Source: an uncultured Clostridia bacterium | GTDB taxonomy: Bacteria; Bacillota; Clostridia; Christensenellales; CAG-917 | Direction: 5' to 3' | Length of the DNA: 64,000 bases | Assembly (NCBI GenBank): GCA_934277645.1 | Contig: CAKQUX010000002.1 | Coordinates: 124,001 to 188,000 of the forward strand | Made by a program: the position numbers and the translations under genes | Shown here: positions 1-9,094 of the stretch, piece by piece | Numbering within the stretch: position 1 is the first letter of the stretch | How the letters are laid out: every line of letters starts with the position of its first letter | Notes under the pieces: model-generated | Databases searched by the model: none | Told to the model about the DNA's origin: nothing | Seen by the model: the letters and a program-made list of their open reading frames with translations, nothing else

Positions 1-1928
1 GCCGAATTAAACTTCGATATATATCCGTCGAACTTTGCAAGTTGCTCCTCGTGAGTTTTCCCAAACCCGAAATTTTTAAGTGCGACAAGCTCTTTTGCGA
101 TTTCGCCCTCATATTTCATAACACTCGGCAAAATTCTTGTCTTGGCAATCGACAAAGCTGTTTGCGCCTCGATATTTATCGTCTGCGAATAATCGGTAAG
201 ATAAATTCTATATCTTGCGTCAAGTTCGACTTCGCTGAATATTCCGTTTGAGATAAACAAATCTCTGACTTCTTTGCGCTTTAATGCCTCGAATGCGTCA
301 ACTGCGTTCGTGAGATTGTAAAGTCCTCTCTTTTCGGCTTCCTTTTGCCATTCGACAGAATAATTGTTTCCGTTAAAGATAATGCGTTTATGGGCGACGT
401 ATTCGTCGTAAATCAATTTTGACAAAACGTCTTCGAGATTTTCACCCTTTTTCGATTCGATAATATCCGAAAAACGACTGAGCGTATATGCGGTTATCGA
501 ATTGAGTATGACGTTTGGAGTTGAAAGAGTCTGCTGAGAACCTACCATACGGAACTCGAATTTATTGCCCGTAAAAGCAAACGGCGAAGTGCGGTTGCGG
601 TCGCTGTCGTCCTTTTTGAGTTTCGGCATTGTGGAAACGCCCATTTCAAGGTACTCTTTCATATTGTCGACCTTGCCGACTTTGTTTTCGATGACGTCTA
701 ACATTCCTTCGATTTTATCGCCGACAAACACCGAAATTATTGCAGGCGGCGCTTCGTGACCGCCGATTCTTCTGTCGTTTCCTGCCGACGCGCAACTCAT
801 TCTGAGCAAATCTTGAAATTCGTCCACACCGGCAATAACGGCAAGGAAAAACAAAAAGAAAACTCTGTTTGACTCGTCGTCACGTCCCATATCCAAAAGA
901 TTTCTTCCGTCGTCGGTACAAAGCGACCAGTTGTTGTGCTTACCGCTGCCGTTCACTCCCCTAAAAGGTTTTTCGTGCAAAAGACATTTAAGTCCGTGAC
1001 TGTCGGCAACCTTTTTCATGGTTTCCATAATGATTTGGTTTTGGTCGGTCGCTATGTTTGCGGTTGCGAAAATAGGCGCAAGTTCGTGCTGCGACGGAGC
1101 AACTTCGTTGTGCTGCGTTTTGGCGGTTATGCCGAGTTTCCAAAGCGCCTCGTTTAAGTCCGCCATATAATCAAGCACGTTTTCTTTTATCTTTGCATAA
1201 TATTGATCGTTTTTTTCCTGTCCTTTGGGTGGAGCCGCTCCGAACAACGTTCTGCCCGTAAGTTTTAAATCTTCACGCTTTAAATAATCTTCTTTTGAAA
1301 TAAGGAAATATTCCTGCTCGCCGCCAACGTTCGGGTATACCCTGTTTGCAGGTTTGCCGATAAGCGATAAAAACCTTTTCGCTTCACGTTCCAAAAACGC
1401 CATCGAACGAAGAAGAGGAGTTTTTTTGTCAAGCGCTTCGCCGCCGAACGAACAGAATGCCGTCGGTATACAAAGAACGCCTGCGCCGCCCTTCGACTTT
1501 TTGATAAAGGCTGGACTCATAACGTCCCAAACGGTATAGCCCCTTGCTTCGAAAGTAGCTCTTATTCCGCCTGACGGAAAAGAAGAAGCGTCGGCTTCGC
1601 CGCGCATAAGGTTTTTTCCCGTAAATTCAAGAATTACGTTTCCGCCTTTGTCTATCGAAATGAAAGCGTCGTGTTTTTCGGCTGTCGCGTCTGTCAAAGG
1701 CTGAAACCAATGCGTATAGTGCGTTGCGCCTTTTGACATAGCCCATTCTTTCATAGCGTCGGCCACTTTGTCTGCAAGTTGTCTGTTAAGTTCACAACCG
1801 TTTTGCGTCACTTCCTTAAAAGCCGCATAATCTTCTGCCGACATATATTGTTTCATTGCTTTGTCGTCAAAGACGTCGCAAGCAAAGAAATCGGTTATTC
1901 TTTTTTCGTCCGTTAAAAGTTTAGACAT
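1..1928 (-). CDS. glnN: Glutamine synthetase type III, C-terminal end cut off by the window
   Basis: Cytosolic enzyme that joins ammonia to glutamate using ATP. 642 codons are visible; type III enzymes are about 700 residues, so only the C-terminal end is missing. Visible family blocks are HWFQPLTDATAEKHD near residue 75, GSGKHNNWS near residue 328 and NRTSPFAFTGNKFEFR near residue 449, the last being characteristic of type III rather than type I enzymes. The start is the ATG at 1928, preceded by GGAGGG and a good promoter at 1956-1984. It is the first gene of its transcript. No riboswitch or repressor site is visible in the short leader. Identification is secure. Confidence 0.95.
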   Translation of the reverse strand, partial: MSKLLTDEKRITDFFACDVFDDKAMKQYMSAEDYAAFKEVTQNGCELNRQLADKVADAMKEWAMSKGATHYTHWFQPLTDATAEKHDAFISIDKGGNVILEFTGKNLMRGEADASSFPSGGIRATFEARGYTVWDVMSPAFIKKSKGGAGVLCIPTAFCSFGGEALDKKTPLLRSMAFLEREAKRFLSLIGKPANRVYPNVGGEQEYFLISKEDYLKREDLKLTGRTLFGAAPPKGQEKNDQYYAKIKENVLDYMADLNEALWKLGITAKTQHNEVAPSQHELAPIFATANIATDQNQIIMETMKKVADSHGLKCLLHEKPFRGVNGSGKHNNWSLCTDDGRNLLDMGRDDESNRVFFLFFLAVIAGVDEFQDLLRMSCASAGNDRRIGGHEAPPAIISVFVGDKIEGMLDVIENKVGKVDNMKEYLEMGVSTMPKLKKDDSDRNRTSPFAFTGNKFEFRMVGSQQTLSTPNVILNSITAYTLSRFSDIIESKKGENLEDVLSKLIYDEYVAHKRIIFNGNNYSVEWQKEAEKRGLYNLTNAVDAFEALKRKEVRDLFISNGIFSEVELDARYRIYLTDYSQTINIEAQTALSIAKTRILPSVMKYEGEIAKELVALKNFGFGKTHEEQLAKFDGYISKFNS

Positions 1929-1955
1929 AAGCCCTCCGCTAAATAGATTAACCAA

Positions 1956-1984
1956 ATTATAGTAGATTATTAAAAAAAATTCAA
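1956..1984 (-). promoter_or_regulatory. Promoter of glnN
   Basis: On the minus strand TTGAAT (1984-1979) and TATAAT (1961-1956) are separated by 17 bp. The predicted start site lies about 20 bases before the GGAGGG ribosome site of glnN. Seen by eye; not tested. Confidence 0.75.
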
Positions 1985-2350
1985 GCATTTAGCCATAGAC
2001 TTAGCGGCAACCTGCAAATTTATCGTCACACAACGTCTTGCGCTTTTCGCTTTACATTTACGTTGCTTTATAAATGAGCGAATTCCGCTTCCTGTTTTCT
2101 ATTTTGTGCACTCGCAAATTTGTTTCGTATTTTATTGCAAAATCGATAGCTGCTTTCTTTTTATCTTTCTTATCTAATTTTCTTGCGAATTTCGATTGCG
2201 GCTTTTGGAACTTACAATGTCTGCAAACTTCACTTTTCTGCTTTATAATCCTTACCGTTCCACTTCCGTTTTTGCCACTTCTATCAATCGCAGTTCCGCT
2301 TCCTTTTTCCCTGCCCACGTTACTGACGGTTTTTCGTTTTCTTATAAAGA

Positions 2351-2376
2351 AAAGAACGACCTTGCGGTCGTTCTTT
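2351..2376 (-). terminator. Terminator after the 981-residue lipoprotein gene
   Basis: Perfect 11-bp stem AAAGAACGACC/GGTCGTTCTTT with loop TTGC, about 45 bases after the stop codon at 2420. A T-rich tail follows on both strands, so it could act in both directions. Confidence 0.85.
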
Positions 2377-2419
2377 TTTTATTAAACAAAGTTTAATTTA
2401 CTATTGTTTGATCTTAAGA

Positions 2420-5365
2420 TTATGCTTCAGGCATCCAGATAGACATATCGAATACGAATTCGCCTGCTGTTTTTGCAACTGCAAATCTTTCTGCAAAACC
2501 TGCGATTGCGCTATCCAAGGCTGCAACGTCGGTGTTTGCGGTGCTGACTCTAAGAGTAAGACCGACTTTAATTGCGTCTGCGTAATTGATGTCAAGAGCA
2601 ATCTTTTCCGCATCGGTTACGATGTTTGCTTTTACGTTCAAAGCAAGGAGAGCGTCAAAGATTTGGTTGCCGTTCAACGTATCGAAGTTCGCGATAAGTT
2701 TTGAACCTTTAAGCATATCTTTGATGGTCTTAACGATGCCTTCGTTGTAAAGGCCTTCAACAACCGAAGCTGTAGGAGCCGTTGCGCCGATTCCTGCCCA
2801 TTCTGAATTTTTAATCGCAACGCCTGCGGTGACTTTCCACATAATTACAGCTTCAGCCTTGTTGATGGTGTATCCGGTTTGATAGCACCAGCCGTCTGTT
2901 CCGATAGCAACCGTCTTAGGAGCTTTTGTATCACCGTATTTGCTTCCGACAAATGCCTTCTCATAGAGATAGAACTTGGTTCCCTTGTCAAATTCATCGG
3001 CTTTGCTTGAATCGTAAGCTACAAGAGCTCCGTTCTTATAAGCAAGAGCGCCCTTCGTCGAAGCACTGACTTCAACAAGTCTAATTGCAGGAAGAAGATT
3101 TGCATCGGTCAAACGCTTGATTGCGGTTGCGCTTCCCTTGTAAACTGCTGCATAAAGTTCTTCTGCGGTTGAAATCGATTCATAACCGTTGATATCATCG
3201 CCGCTTAAGATTGCGCCGGTTTCAAGAATACCCATATAGAGGTAACCGATTTCTTCATCGTTAAGATATCCCTTCGAGGTTGCACTTGCTGCGCCGGCAT
3301 AACCGAACAATACGTTGAAGATACCGTTTGCCGTTGCAACTTTAAGGCTGTTGTCAGCGATTTGAAGGTTGTCAAGAGCAATGTTCAAGATTTGAGCAAT
3401 GTTGAATTTAACCGGATATTCAGAAGTCGTCTTGCCGCTTGCAAACGATTTGTAAAGGTTTGCATAGGTGTAGGTCAAAACGTTACCGTCAGCATCGGTG
3501 TAGTAAACAACTTTCTTGCCTGCATAAGGCGAGTTTGCGTTGATTTCAAAAGTTGAAGGGATATCGGTTCCGTGTGTTTCGTCTTCACCTTTGATAAGTT
3601 GATATTTGTCAGTGTCAACTTGTACGTAGTTGTTAAGAATAGCTTTCTTTTTAACGTCGACGAAGCTGATAACGTTCATCTCATCTGGCGTTGCAACCTT
3701 TCCTACTTTCTTCTCGCCGAAGAAGATGTTTTGGAAGAGGTCTTGAAGTTGAATGTTCGTAAGTTCGAATGCGTTTACTTTGTTTTGAATCGCCTCGAAC
3801 ATTGCGTTGATTTGAGCTTCATAGTTACCATATTCAACTTTGTCTTTTGCATTATACAATGCTTGGATCATAGCAACAAAGAGATTGTCACGAATCATCG
3901 AAACGTATTTTTGATCAACGTCCTTGGTGATGATTTGAACTTGTCCTTGCATCTTGCCGGCAACTTCGACTTCTTGATATACAGCTTCTGCTACAGTGAT
4001 TGCGTCGCCGCCGTCTTGTGAAGTGTATTTAAGTTCGATGTATGCTTTCGAGAAACCAAGGGTGTTTGCAAGCGAAAGTTTGCCTTTGAAATCTGCTGAG
4101 ATTTTGCCTTGAATTTCAGTGCCGTTATTAGGAAAGGCGATATCAAAGCTTGCGGCATCCTTGCCGAATGCGGTGCAGATGTCTTTAAACGATGTTTTTC
4201 CGTCTTTTGATTCGACAGTACGCGGATCTTCAAACGTAAGGTTGAGTTTTTCTTTCAAAACTTCTGCGTTAAGCGTTGCAGCTACAACGTAGTCGGTCTT
4301 GTAATCGCCAACTGCTTGAATTGGCTTCGATGTTGCGTCAACACCCTTAAATTTGAAATCGGTGATTGCAACTTTAAGGTCATATCTCTTTGCGTTAGTT
4401 CCGGTTCCAAGAGCTGCGGTCTTACCGGTAAGAGTAAGTTCGTCGATTGCCGAACCGTCAAGGGTGAATGCAAGAGTAAGGTTCGAGTCAGAAGCAAGAA
4501 CGCCTGCAAGAAGTCCTTCAGCAAGGTTGTTTACAAGTGTTCCAAGCTTAGCCGACCAAACAGTCTTTGTTCCTTCGGTTGTCTTTGTGACAGAACCCTT
4601 TTCGGTTGAGATCAAAAGACCTGAAACCGAGTTGAGTAAGCCGTTAATAGTCGTTTCTTTTGAACCGACCATGCTTGCAACAGAGCCGATGAGTTCAGCG
4701 GTGCTGATACCCATAATTTCTTTTGCAACGGTGTCAACAAGTACGTCCAAAGTGAAGTCAGGACCAAATGCGTTTGCGATTGTGGTGACAAAGCCGTCAA
4801 GGCTCTTTCCTTCGAACATACCCGTTTCAAACGTGCTGGTCAAGAAACCTGTGAGGTTGTCTGCAAGAGCGCCGTTGTTTGCGCCGGTTGCGTCAAACTC
4901 CAACTTGATTTGTTGGCTGAACATGTTTGCGTAGATATAGGTAGGATCGTTAAGGAAGTAGAACAACTCAACGATCGGTTGACCGTTCGCCGTCTTCTTT
5001 GTGAAGCAACCCGACTTATCAAGGATAGCAAGGTGTGCCGCACTGTTTTTGTTGCTGTGTGTACGGTCGTAAACGACTTCGATTTTAACTTCGAGATCGA
5101 TGTTTACGTTACTGCCGTTTGTAAGAGAGATACCTGCGCCAAGTTGTGCGTAAATATCTTGTGTGCTGCTGATTGCCGTGTTGCCGATTGATTTAACCGA
5201 CTCGGTCAATGCGTTAAAGTAGTCACTCGCCGATACTTCGGTACCTTTGTTACCGCTAGGTTTTTTAGGGTCATCGCCTTTGTTTTCGCCACAAGCTGCG
5301 AGAGCAAATACCATAACCAAAGCCAATACGATAAGGACGAGAGCCTTAAAATTAAACTTCTTCAT
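2420..5365 (-). CDS. Large secreted lipoprotein of unknown function (981 aa)
   Basis: Not recognised. The N-terminus is a clear lipoprotein signal: basic MKKFNFK, a hydrophobic run, then lipobox ALAAC with Cys25, followed by a charged GENKGDDPKK linker. The mature protein should be tethered to the outer face of the membrane. The rest is rich in Thr, Ser, Asn and Ala, has no further membrane segment and reads as alternating short beta strands and helices; no catalytic motif was found. The start has a strong AGGAGG site and its own promoter at 5404-5433, and a terminator follows, so it is a single-gene unit. A solute- or lipid-binding or structural role is possible but not shown. Nearby genes give no functional hint. 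Confidence 0.85.
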   Translation of the reverse strand: MKKFNFKALVLIVLALVMVFALAACGENKGDDPKKPSGNKGTEVSASDYFNALTESVKSIGNTAISSTQDIYAQLGAGISLTNGSNVNIDLEVKIEVVYDRTHSNKNSAAHLAILDKSGCFTKKTANGQPIVELFYFLNDPTYIYANMFSQQIKLEFDATGANNGALADNLTGFLTSTFETGMFEGKSLDGFVTTIANAFGPDFTLDVLVDTVAKEIMGISTAELIGSVASMVGSKETTINGLLNSVSGLLISTEKGSVTKTTEGTKTVWSAKLGTLVNNLAEGLLAGVLASDSNLTLAFTLDGSAIDELTLTGKTAALGTGTNAKRYDLKVAITDFKFKGVDATSKPIQAVGDYKTDYVVAATLNAEVLKEKLNLTFEDPRTVESKDGKTSFKDICTAFGKDAASFDIAFPNNGTEIQGKISADFKGKLSLANTLGFSKAYIELKYTSQDGGDAITVAEAVYQEVEVAGKMQGQVQIITKDVDQKYVSMIRDNLFVAMIQALYNAKDKVEYGNYEAQINAMFEAIQNKVNAFELTNIQLQDLFQNIFFGEKKVGKVATPDEMNVISFVDVKKKAILNNYVQVDTDKYQLIKGEDETHGTDIPSTFEINANSPYAGKKVVYYTDADGNVLTYTYANLYKSFASGKTTSEYPVKFNIAQILNIALDNLQIADNSLKVATANGIFNVLFGYAGAASATSKGYLNDEEIGYLYMGILETGAILSGDDINGYESISTAEELYAAVYKGSATAIKRLTDANLLPAIRLVEVSASTKGALAYKNGALVAYDSSKADEFDKGTKFYLYEKAFVGSKYGDTKAPKTVAIGTDGWCYQTGYTINKAEAVIMWKVTAGVAIKNSEWAGIGATAPTASVVEGLYNEGIVKTIKDMLKGSKLIANFDTLNGNQIFDALLALNVKANIVTDAEKIALDINYADAIKVGLTLRVSTANTDVAALDSAIAGFAERFAVAKTAGEFVFDMSIWMPEA

Positions 5366-5772
5366 ATTTCCTCCTAAAAAAAGTTTCTTAAATAGGTATC
5401 ATAATTATACTTTATTTGTTTTTTGATTGTCAATAACAAAAAAAATTTAGCTACAAAATTTAAAATAAACTTATGTTTTTGACAAAAGTGGAAAAAATTC
5501 TTGCCCAAACGGCATAAAAATGAACAAAATACCCATTTGTGTAGCTATAAAAGGTTGACAAATCAACAAATACGAATGTTTTTAAAACGCATTTTTTCGA
5601 TTGCGACAAAATAATTAACTGCGGCTATCCTTTTGCGACTTGATTTCCCAAATATTTCCATGTAAAATTTGCAAAAAACCGTATATATAATTATTTACTT
5701 TTATGAAACTGTTTGTAAAAAATTGTCAATATAAAATTAAATTTCAAAAGCACCGAACTAACGCTTCGATGC
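5366..5772. other. Intergenic stretch, about 400 bp
   Basis: Contains the promoter of the 981-residue lipoprotein gene at 5404-5433 near its left end. The remainder is AT-rich with no open frame, ribosome site or strong hairpin that I can support. No clear terminator was seen for the reductase gene that ends at 5773. Confidence 0.6.
5404..5433 (-). promoter_or_regulatory. Promoter of the 981-residue lipoprotein gene
   Basis: Consensus TTGACA (5433-5428) and TATAAT (5409-5404) with an 18-bp spacer, about 40 bases before the start codon. A near-perfect housekeeping promoter, suggesting strong expression. Confidence 0.85.
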
Positions 5773-6492
5773 TTATCTGATTGAAAAGCCGCCGTTCACT
5801 GCAAGCACTTGCCCCGTGACGTAATCGAGTCCGTCCGCAAAACACATAACGGCGTCTGCCACGTCGTCCGCCGTGCCTAATCTGCCAAGCGGAATTTCCT
5901 CTACCAACTCTTGCAAATCGTTTTCGCTAAATTGCGCTAACATATCGGTTTTTATGACGCCGGGCGAAACCACGTTGACGGTTATGCCGCTAGGTCCGTA
6001 TTCTTTTGCCAAACCTTTGCACATTCCTATGAGCGCCGCTTTCGATGCCGAATAGTCCACTTCGCAACTTGCGCCGACCTCCCCCCAAACTGACGCTATC
6101 GCAATGATTTTGCCGCTCTTTCTCGACGTCATCTCGGATAGCACTTCCTTTGCAACGTTGAAAGCGCCCACAAAATTTACGGACATCATATCGCACAAAT
6201 CGGCGTTCGACAAATCGCAAAACATTTTTTGACGAGCGATGCCCGCATTCAAAACCGCAATATCGATTTTGCCGAAACGTTTTTTGACCAAATCGACGGC
6301 GTCTTTTACGGCGTTTACGTCCGCAACGTCACACTTAACGGCAAATACGCCTGCACCCAGTTCATCTATCAAATCGTTTGCCTTTCGCTCGTTTGTTTTG
6401 TAGCAAAACGCAACGTTATATTTTCCTGCGGCGCGTCTGACAATCGCCTCTCCTATTCCGCGGCTTCCGCCCGTAATGAACATAGTTTTCAT
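5773..6492 (-). CDS. Short-chain dehydrogenase, FabG-like 3-oxoacyl-ACP reductase
   Basis: Cytosolic NAD(P)H-dependent reductase of the classical SDR family, 239 residues, the usual length. Residues 7-14 form the nucleotide-binding TGGSRGIG. NAG lies near residue 87, the catalytic serine sits in IASVWGE near 137, and YSASK near 151 supplies Tyr and Lys. The C-terminal VTGQVLAVNGGFS is typical of FabG. It stands alone, without fab genes beside it, so it may be FabG itself or another SDR acting on a hydroxyacyl or sugar substrate. The ribosome site is a modest AAAAGGT. A degenerate repeat array lies directly upstream. Confidence 0.85.
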   Translation of the reverse strand: MKTMFITGGSRGIGEAIVRRAAGKYNVAFCYKTNERKANDLIDELGAGVFAVKCDVADVNAVKDAVDLVKKRFGKIDIAVLNAGIARQKMFCDLSNADLCDMMSVNFVGAFNVAKEVLSEMTSRKSGKIIAIASVWGEVGASCEVDYSASKAALIGMCKGLAKEYGPSGITVNVVSPGVIKTDMLAQFSENDLQELVEEIPLGRLGTADDVADAVMCFADGLDYVTGQVLAVNGGFSIR

Positions 6493-6545
6493 AATCGTAC
6501 CTTTTATAGTGTTCGTCTAAGTCTGTTATTACTCAATTAGTTATT

Positions 6546-6776
6546 CGATAAACCTAATACGAACCAAACAAATAAATAATGGATAAATCGAATATTTGTC
6601 TAACCAAAATAAACTCTATCTGTTGTTAAATCAAATATTTATTTAATCAAATATATATTTAATATTATCTATCCGCTAAACCGATATAAATAATTATCTA
6701 TTTTGATGGACCAAGTATATATAATTATTTTGTTCGATAAATCGAATATAAATTATTTTTTCGTTAAACCGAGTGT
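6546..6776. repeat. Degenerate array of about eight CGATAAAYCGAATAT-like units
   Basis: Related cores start near 6546, 6581, 6625, 6641, 6674, 6704, 6735 and 6762, mostly 27-35 bp apart. Examples are CGATAAACCTAATAC, GGATAAATCGAATAT, GTTAAATCAAATAT, CGCTAAACCGATAT and CGATAAATCGAATAT. The spacers are A/T only. It fills most of the 347-bp gap between the reductase start and the next terminator; no gene is present there. Confidence 0.55.
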
Positions 6777-6810
6777 AATCAATCGGTTTGTTCTCAATCG
6801 ATATACATTA

Positions 6811-6838
6811 AAAAAAGCAAGGCAAGCCTTGCTTTTTT
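6811..6838 (-). terminator. Terminator after the 492-residue lipoprotein gene
   Basis: 13-bp perfect stem AAAAAAGCAAGGC/GCCTTGCTTTTTT lying 2 bases beyond the stop codon at 6840. T-runs flank both sides, so it can work in either direction. Confidence 0.9.
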
Positions 6839-6839
6839 G

Positions 6840-8318
6840 TTATTTACTTGCTGCGTCTTTACTCTTTTTGTCCGCACTTGTCATTTTTGCTATAAGCTCG
6901 GTTTTGCCCTTTTCGCCGTTATAAGCAGAAAGTTTGTAGCCGTGAACGTAATTATAGTCGTTCGTATCGAAGAAATACACAAACGTATCGTTTCCGACCG
7001 TAATGAAATCGAACTCAATCCACGACGTGCCGAACTTTTCTTCGAGAACGATATCTTCGTTAGGGCTTGCTCCTTCATTTGGAGTAAGGTTTATTCTAAA
7101 GAGCGTAGGTATCGAGCTCGTTGCGCCGTAATAAGCGTAATAATTGCCGTCCGCATTCTTTGCGACGTATCTGATTGACATCGAAGCCTTTCCGACGACC
7201 TTTGATTCTTCACTGAATACCGCTTCGCCGCTCTTAGTGCCGTCCAAAAGATATATTTCGTCGCCCGACGTGACAAGCGCGCCCTTTTCGTAGCTGACAG
7301 GGTAATTAGTGACAGTTGTCGAAGTTACGGACGTAGTAAGGCACTTTTCGTTAGCCTTGTCGAAACGTCCGTCCAAACCGACTTTGTTCATATAAAGTCC
7401 GTCCGTTTTTGTTGCGGTGCCTTCGACGTGTTGCTTTACGTAAACGAGAGTCATTTGGCTGTCGCCTTCGAGTACGCCGCCGTTTAAGGTGAGTTTATAA
7501 TTGGTTTCGCCGAAAGCCTTATCGCCTGCAAGCAATTTTTTGCCGCTTCCGTCGTATTTTACCATATAAAGTTCGTTGTAGTTTTTATACGCCTCCGTGC
7601 CCGTAACGGTTTTGGTGTAGAAGACGTAATCGCTCATTGATTTGCCCTGACTTGCCGACCATTCCGCATCTTGCTTAAACACAACACTCGTAACGTTTGT
7701 TGCGATTTGCGACGTCGTCACTTTTTTGCTTACCTTTGAAATCGATTTCGTTTCTTGAAGAGCCGTAAAATCGATTGCCGTAAGGTTTGAATTGTTATAA
7801 ACGACTATGCGAGTAGGCATAAACCAATATTGAAGCGAACGAGAACTTGCCGTAAAGATAAGTTGCGTCACCGTTCCGTCAAGGCTTGTTCTCATAAAGT
7901 CAAGGTTTGTTGTGGACGCCGTGCCGTTTCTGTCCCTATCATTGTTAGGCGTTGCATAGTAAATCCAATTTCCGTAAACGGCAAAACCGCTTTCCTTGTT
8001 CGTCCAATATACTTGCTTAGGAACGACGCACTTGACCGCATTAGTGCCGACCGTGCCGTCTTCGTTTAATTTAACTCTGCAAATCGAGTTTTTAAGCACC
8101 GCGCCGAACTCGTTGGTTTTCGCGTCTGCATCGTATCCGTTTACAAAATAAAGCCAGCTTCCTTGTCTTACCGCAAAACCGCCGTTTGAATAAACGGTAG
8201 CCTTGCTGTCGCCGCCGCTGATTGCGTCTTGCTTAAAAGGATTGCAAGCCGTAAGCGTCAACGCCGCCATAACTACGACAATTACAAGACATAAAGCAAT
8301 TAAAATTCTTTTTTTCAT
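6840..8318 (-). CDS. Secreted lipoprotein, probable beta-propeller-like domain (492 aa)
   Basis: The start chosen is the ATG at 8318, with AAGGAG upstream and a proper signal peptide. A longer frame to 8360 has no ribosome site. MKKRILIALCL is followed by a hydrophobic run and lipobox TLTAC with Cys25. The mature part contains repeated strand-turn units with WLYFVNG, WIYYATPN, YVFYTKT and LYMNKVGLDG, the pattern of DUF5050-type cell-surface propellers; this is inferred from the rhythm, not proven. It should sit on the outer face of the membrane. It has its own promoter and terminator. Function unknown: binding or sensing is more likely than catalysis because no active-site motif is seen. Confidence 0.82.
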   Translation of the reverse strand: MKKRILIALCLVIVVVMAALTLTACNPFKQDAISGGDSKATVYSNGGFAVRQGSWLYFVNGYDADAKTNEFGAVLKNSICRVKLNEDGTVGTNAVKCVVPKQVYWTNKESGFAVYGNWIYYATPNNDRDRNGTASTTNLDFMRTSLDGTVTQLIFTASSRSLQYWFMPTRIVVYNNSNLTAIDFTALQETKSISKVSKKVTTSQIATNVTSVVFKQDAEWSASQGKSMSDYVFYTKTVTGTEAYKNYNELYMVKYDGSGKKLLAGDKAFGETNYKLTLNGGVLEGDSQMTLVYVKQHVEGTATKTDGLYMNKVGLDGRFDKANEKCLTTSVTSTTVTNYPVSYEKGALVTSGDEIYLLDGTKSGEAVFSEESKVVGKASMSIRYVAKNADGNYYAYYGATSSIPTLFRINLTPNEGASPNEDIVLEEKFGTSWIEFDFITVGNDTFVYFFDTNDYNYVHGYKLSAYNGEKGKTELIAKMTSADKKSKDAASK

Positions 8319-8344
8319 CAATAAATTTCTCCTTAAAAAGAAAC

Positions 8345-8373
8345 TTTTCACAAATTCCAATATAGTATATAAT
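8345..8373 (+). promoter_or_regulatory. Probable promoter of the 65-residue ORF
   Basis: TTTTCA (8345-8350) and TATAAT (8368-8373) with a 17-bp spacer. It overlaps the opposing promoter of the lipoprotein gene, so the two transcripts diverge from the same 50 bp. The -35 is weak (4 of 6). Confidence 0.5.
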
Positions 8374-8392
8374 ATAAAACAAAATTTAGCAA
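8364..8392 (-). promoter_or_regulatory. Promoter of the 492-residue lipoprotein gene
   Basis: TTGCTA (8392-8387) and TATACT (8369-8364), spacer 17 bp, about 45 bases before the start codon. Confidence 0.65.
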
Positions 8393-8418
8393 GGATTTTG
8401 ACTTTTTTTGAGGTGATT

Positions 8419-8616
8419 ATGCTTTTTCAATTTTTTAAACAAAATAGTTTGATAACCGACAATAACGTCGCAAAAATCGAAAATCGCTCGCAAAAATACG
8501 ACGATAAACCGCAAAATCTTCAATCGCGAGGAAACGGAAAAGCGTATGCCGAATTTTTGAACAGACATAAAAGATTGTCAAAAGAAATCGACGACAAGTA
8601 TGGCGAAAAACATTAG
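8419..8616 (+). CDS. Small protein of unknown function (65 aa)
   Basis: Not recognised. ATG at 8419 is preceded by TGAGGTG at the right distance. The product MLFQFFKQNS..DDKYGEKH is mostly polar and basic, with a possible short N-terminal hydrophobic patch and no membrane segment. A promoter lies about 45 bases upstream and an intrinsic terminator 60 bases downstream, on the same strand and unshared with a neighbour, so the whole unit looks designed for one short transcript. The same frame is open for 72 codons upstream, but that part runs through the divergent lipoprotein gene and promoter and is a shadow. It could instead be a small RNA. Confidence 0.5.
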   Translation: MLFQFFKQNSLITDNNVAKIENRSQKYDDKPQNLQSRGNGKAYAEFLNRHKRLSKEIDDKYGEKH

Positions 8617-8675
8617 CTCCGTTTTTTAGGACTAAGTCATCATTCCGTTAAAACCAAATAAATACTGCCCAAATA

Positions 8676-8700
8676 GGCAAAGTTTTCTTTGCCGTTTTTT
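8676..8700 (+). terminator. Terminator after the 65-residue ORF
   Basis: Stem GGCAAAG/CTTTGCC with loop TTTT followed by G and six T on the plus strand. It ends the only plus-strand unit in this area, which supports that unit being real. Confidence 0.8.
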
Positions 8701-8981
8701 CGTGCATTTTGATTTTCATCCCCATTGATTTTACATTCCCCGTTTTTATTAAATCGATGTTCCCTTTTGCGTTTTATTACCTTTTGGCTTATGTTTTAAT
8801 TAACTTTTTATTTAAGATTTTAATCTTTTCAGTTTTGTTACAACCACTTACGTTTTTATTTTCCCTATATTTCCTTTTGTTTTTTAAGTCTTTTTCTTGT
8901 TCTTTTATTCGATTTATATTTCCCTTTGATTTTCTTACTCTTAAACTTTTGCTTTATAATTTTATCTTAATTTTTGCATTA

Positions 8982-9010
8982 AAAAAGGATAACTTACCGT
9001 TATCCTTTTT
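8982..9010 (-). terminator. Terminator after upp
   Basis: 12-bp stem AAAAAGGATAAC/GTTATCCTTTTT, loop of five bases, about 85 bases beyond the upp stop. Ends the uraA-upp transcript. Confidence 0.85.
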
Positions 9011-9094
9011 AATTAACAAACCAAATTATCGAACAAAATAAATTGTTAAATCGTTTCGATTTCTATTAGGTTTTTTGTTTTTGCTTAGCCGAAT

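Larger units (their letters stand above)
1929..2419. other. Intergenic stretch, about 490 bp
   Basis: Holds the glnN promoter at its left end and a terminator hairpin at 2351-2376 on its right. The middle is pyrimidine-rich on the plus strand and contains overlapping short open frames on both strands, none with a ribosome site or recognisable domain. I see no gene in it. Confidence 0.6.
8617..9094. other. Intergenic stretch, about 480 bp, T-rich on plus strand
   Basis: Contains two terminators facing each other, at 8676-8700 and 8982-9010, and between them a strongly pyrimidine-biased plus strand. A 110-codon hydrophobic frame there has no ribosome site and reflects only the T-richness. No gene seen. 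Confidence 0.55.

Noticed and set aside
2058..2385. Overlapping open frames of 86 and 103 codons on opposite strands between glnN and the lipoprotein gene
   Set aside because: Neither has a ribosome site, the products are low-complexity (basic on one strand, Phe/Leu-rich on the other), and they explain each other as shadows of pyrimidine-rich DNA.
8709..9041. A 110-codon hydrophobic frame that looks like a membrane protein
   Set aside because: No ribosome site or promoter, it runs across the upp terminator, and its hydrophobicity follows from the T-rich strand.
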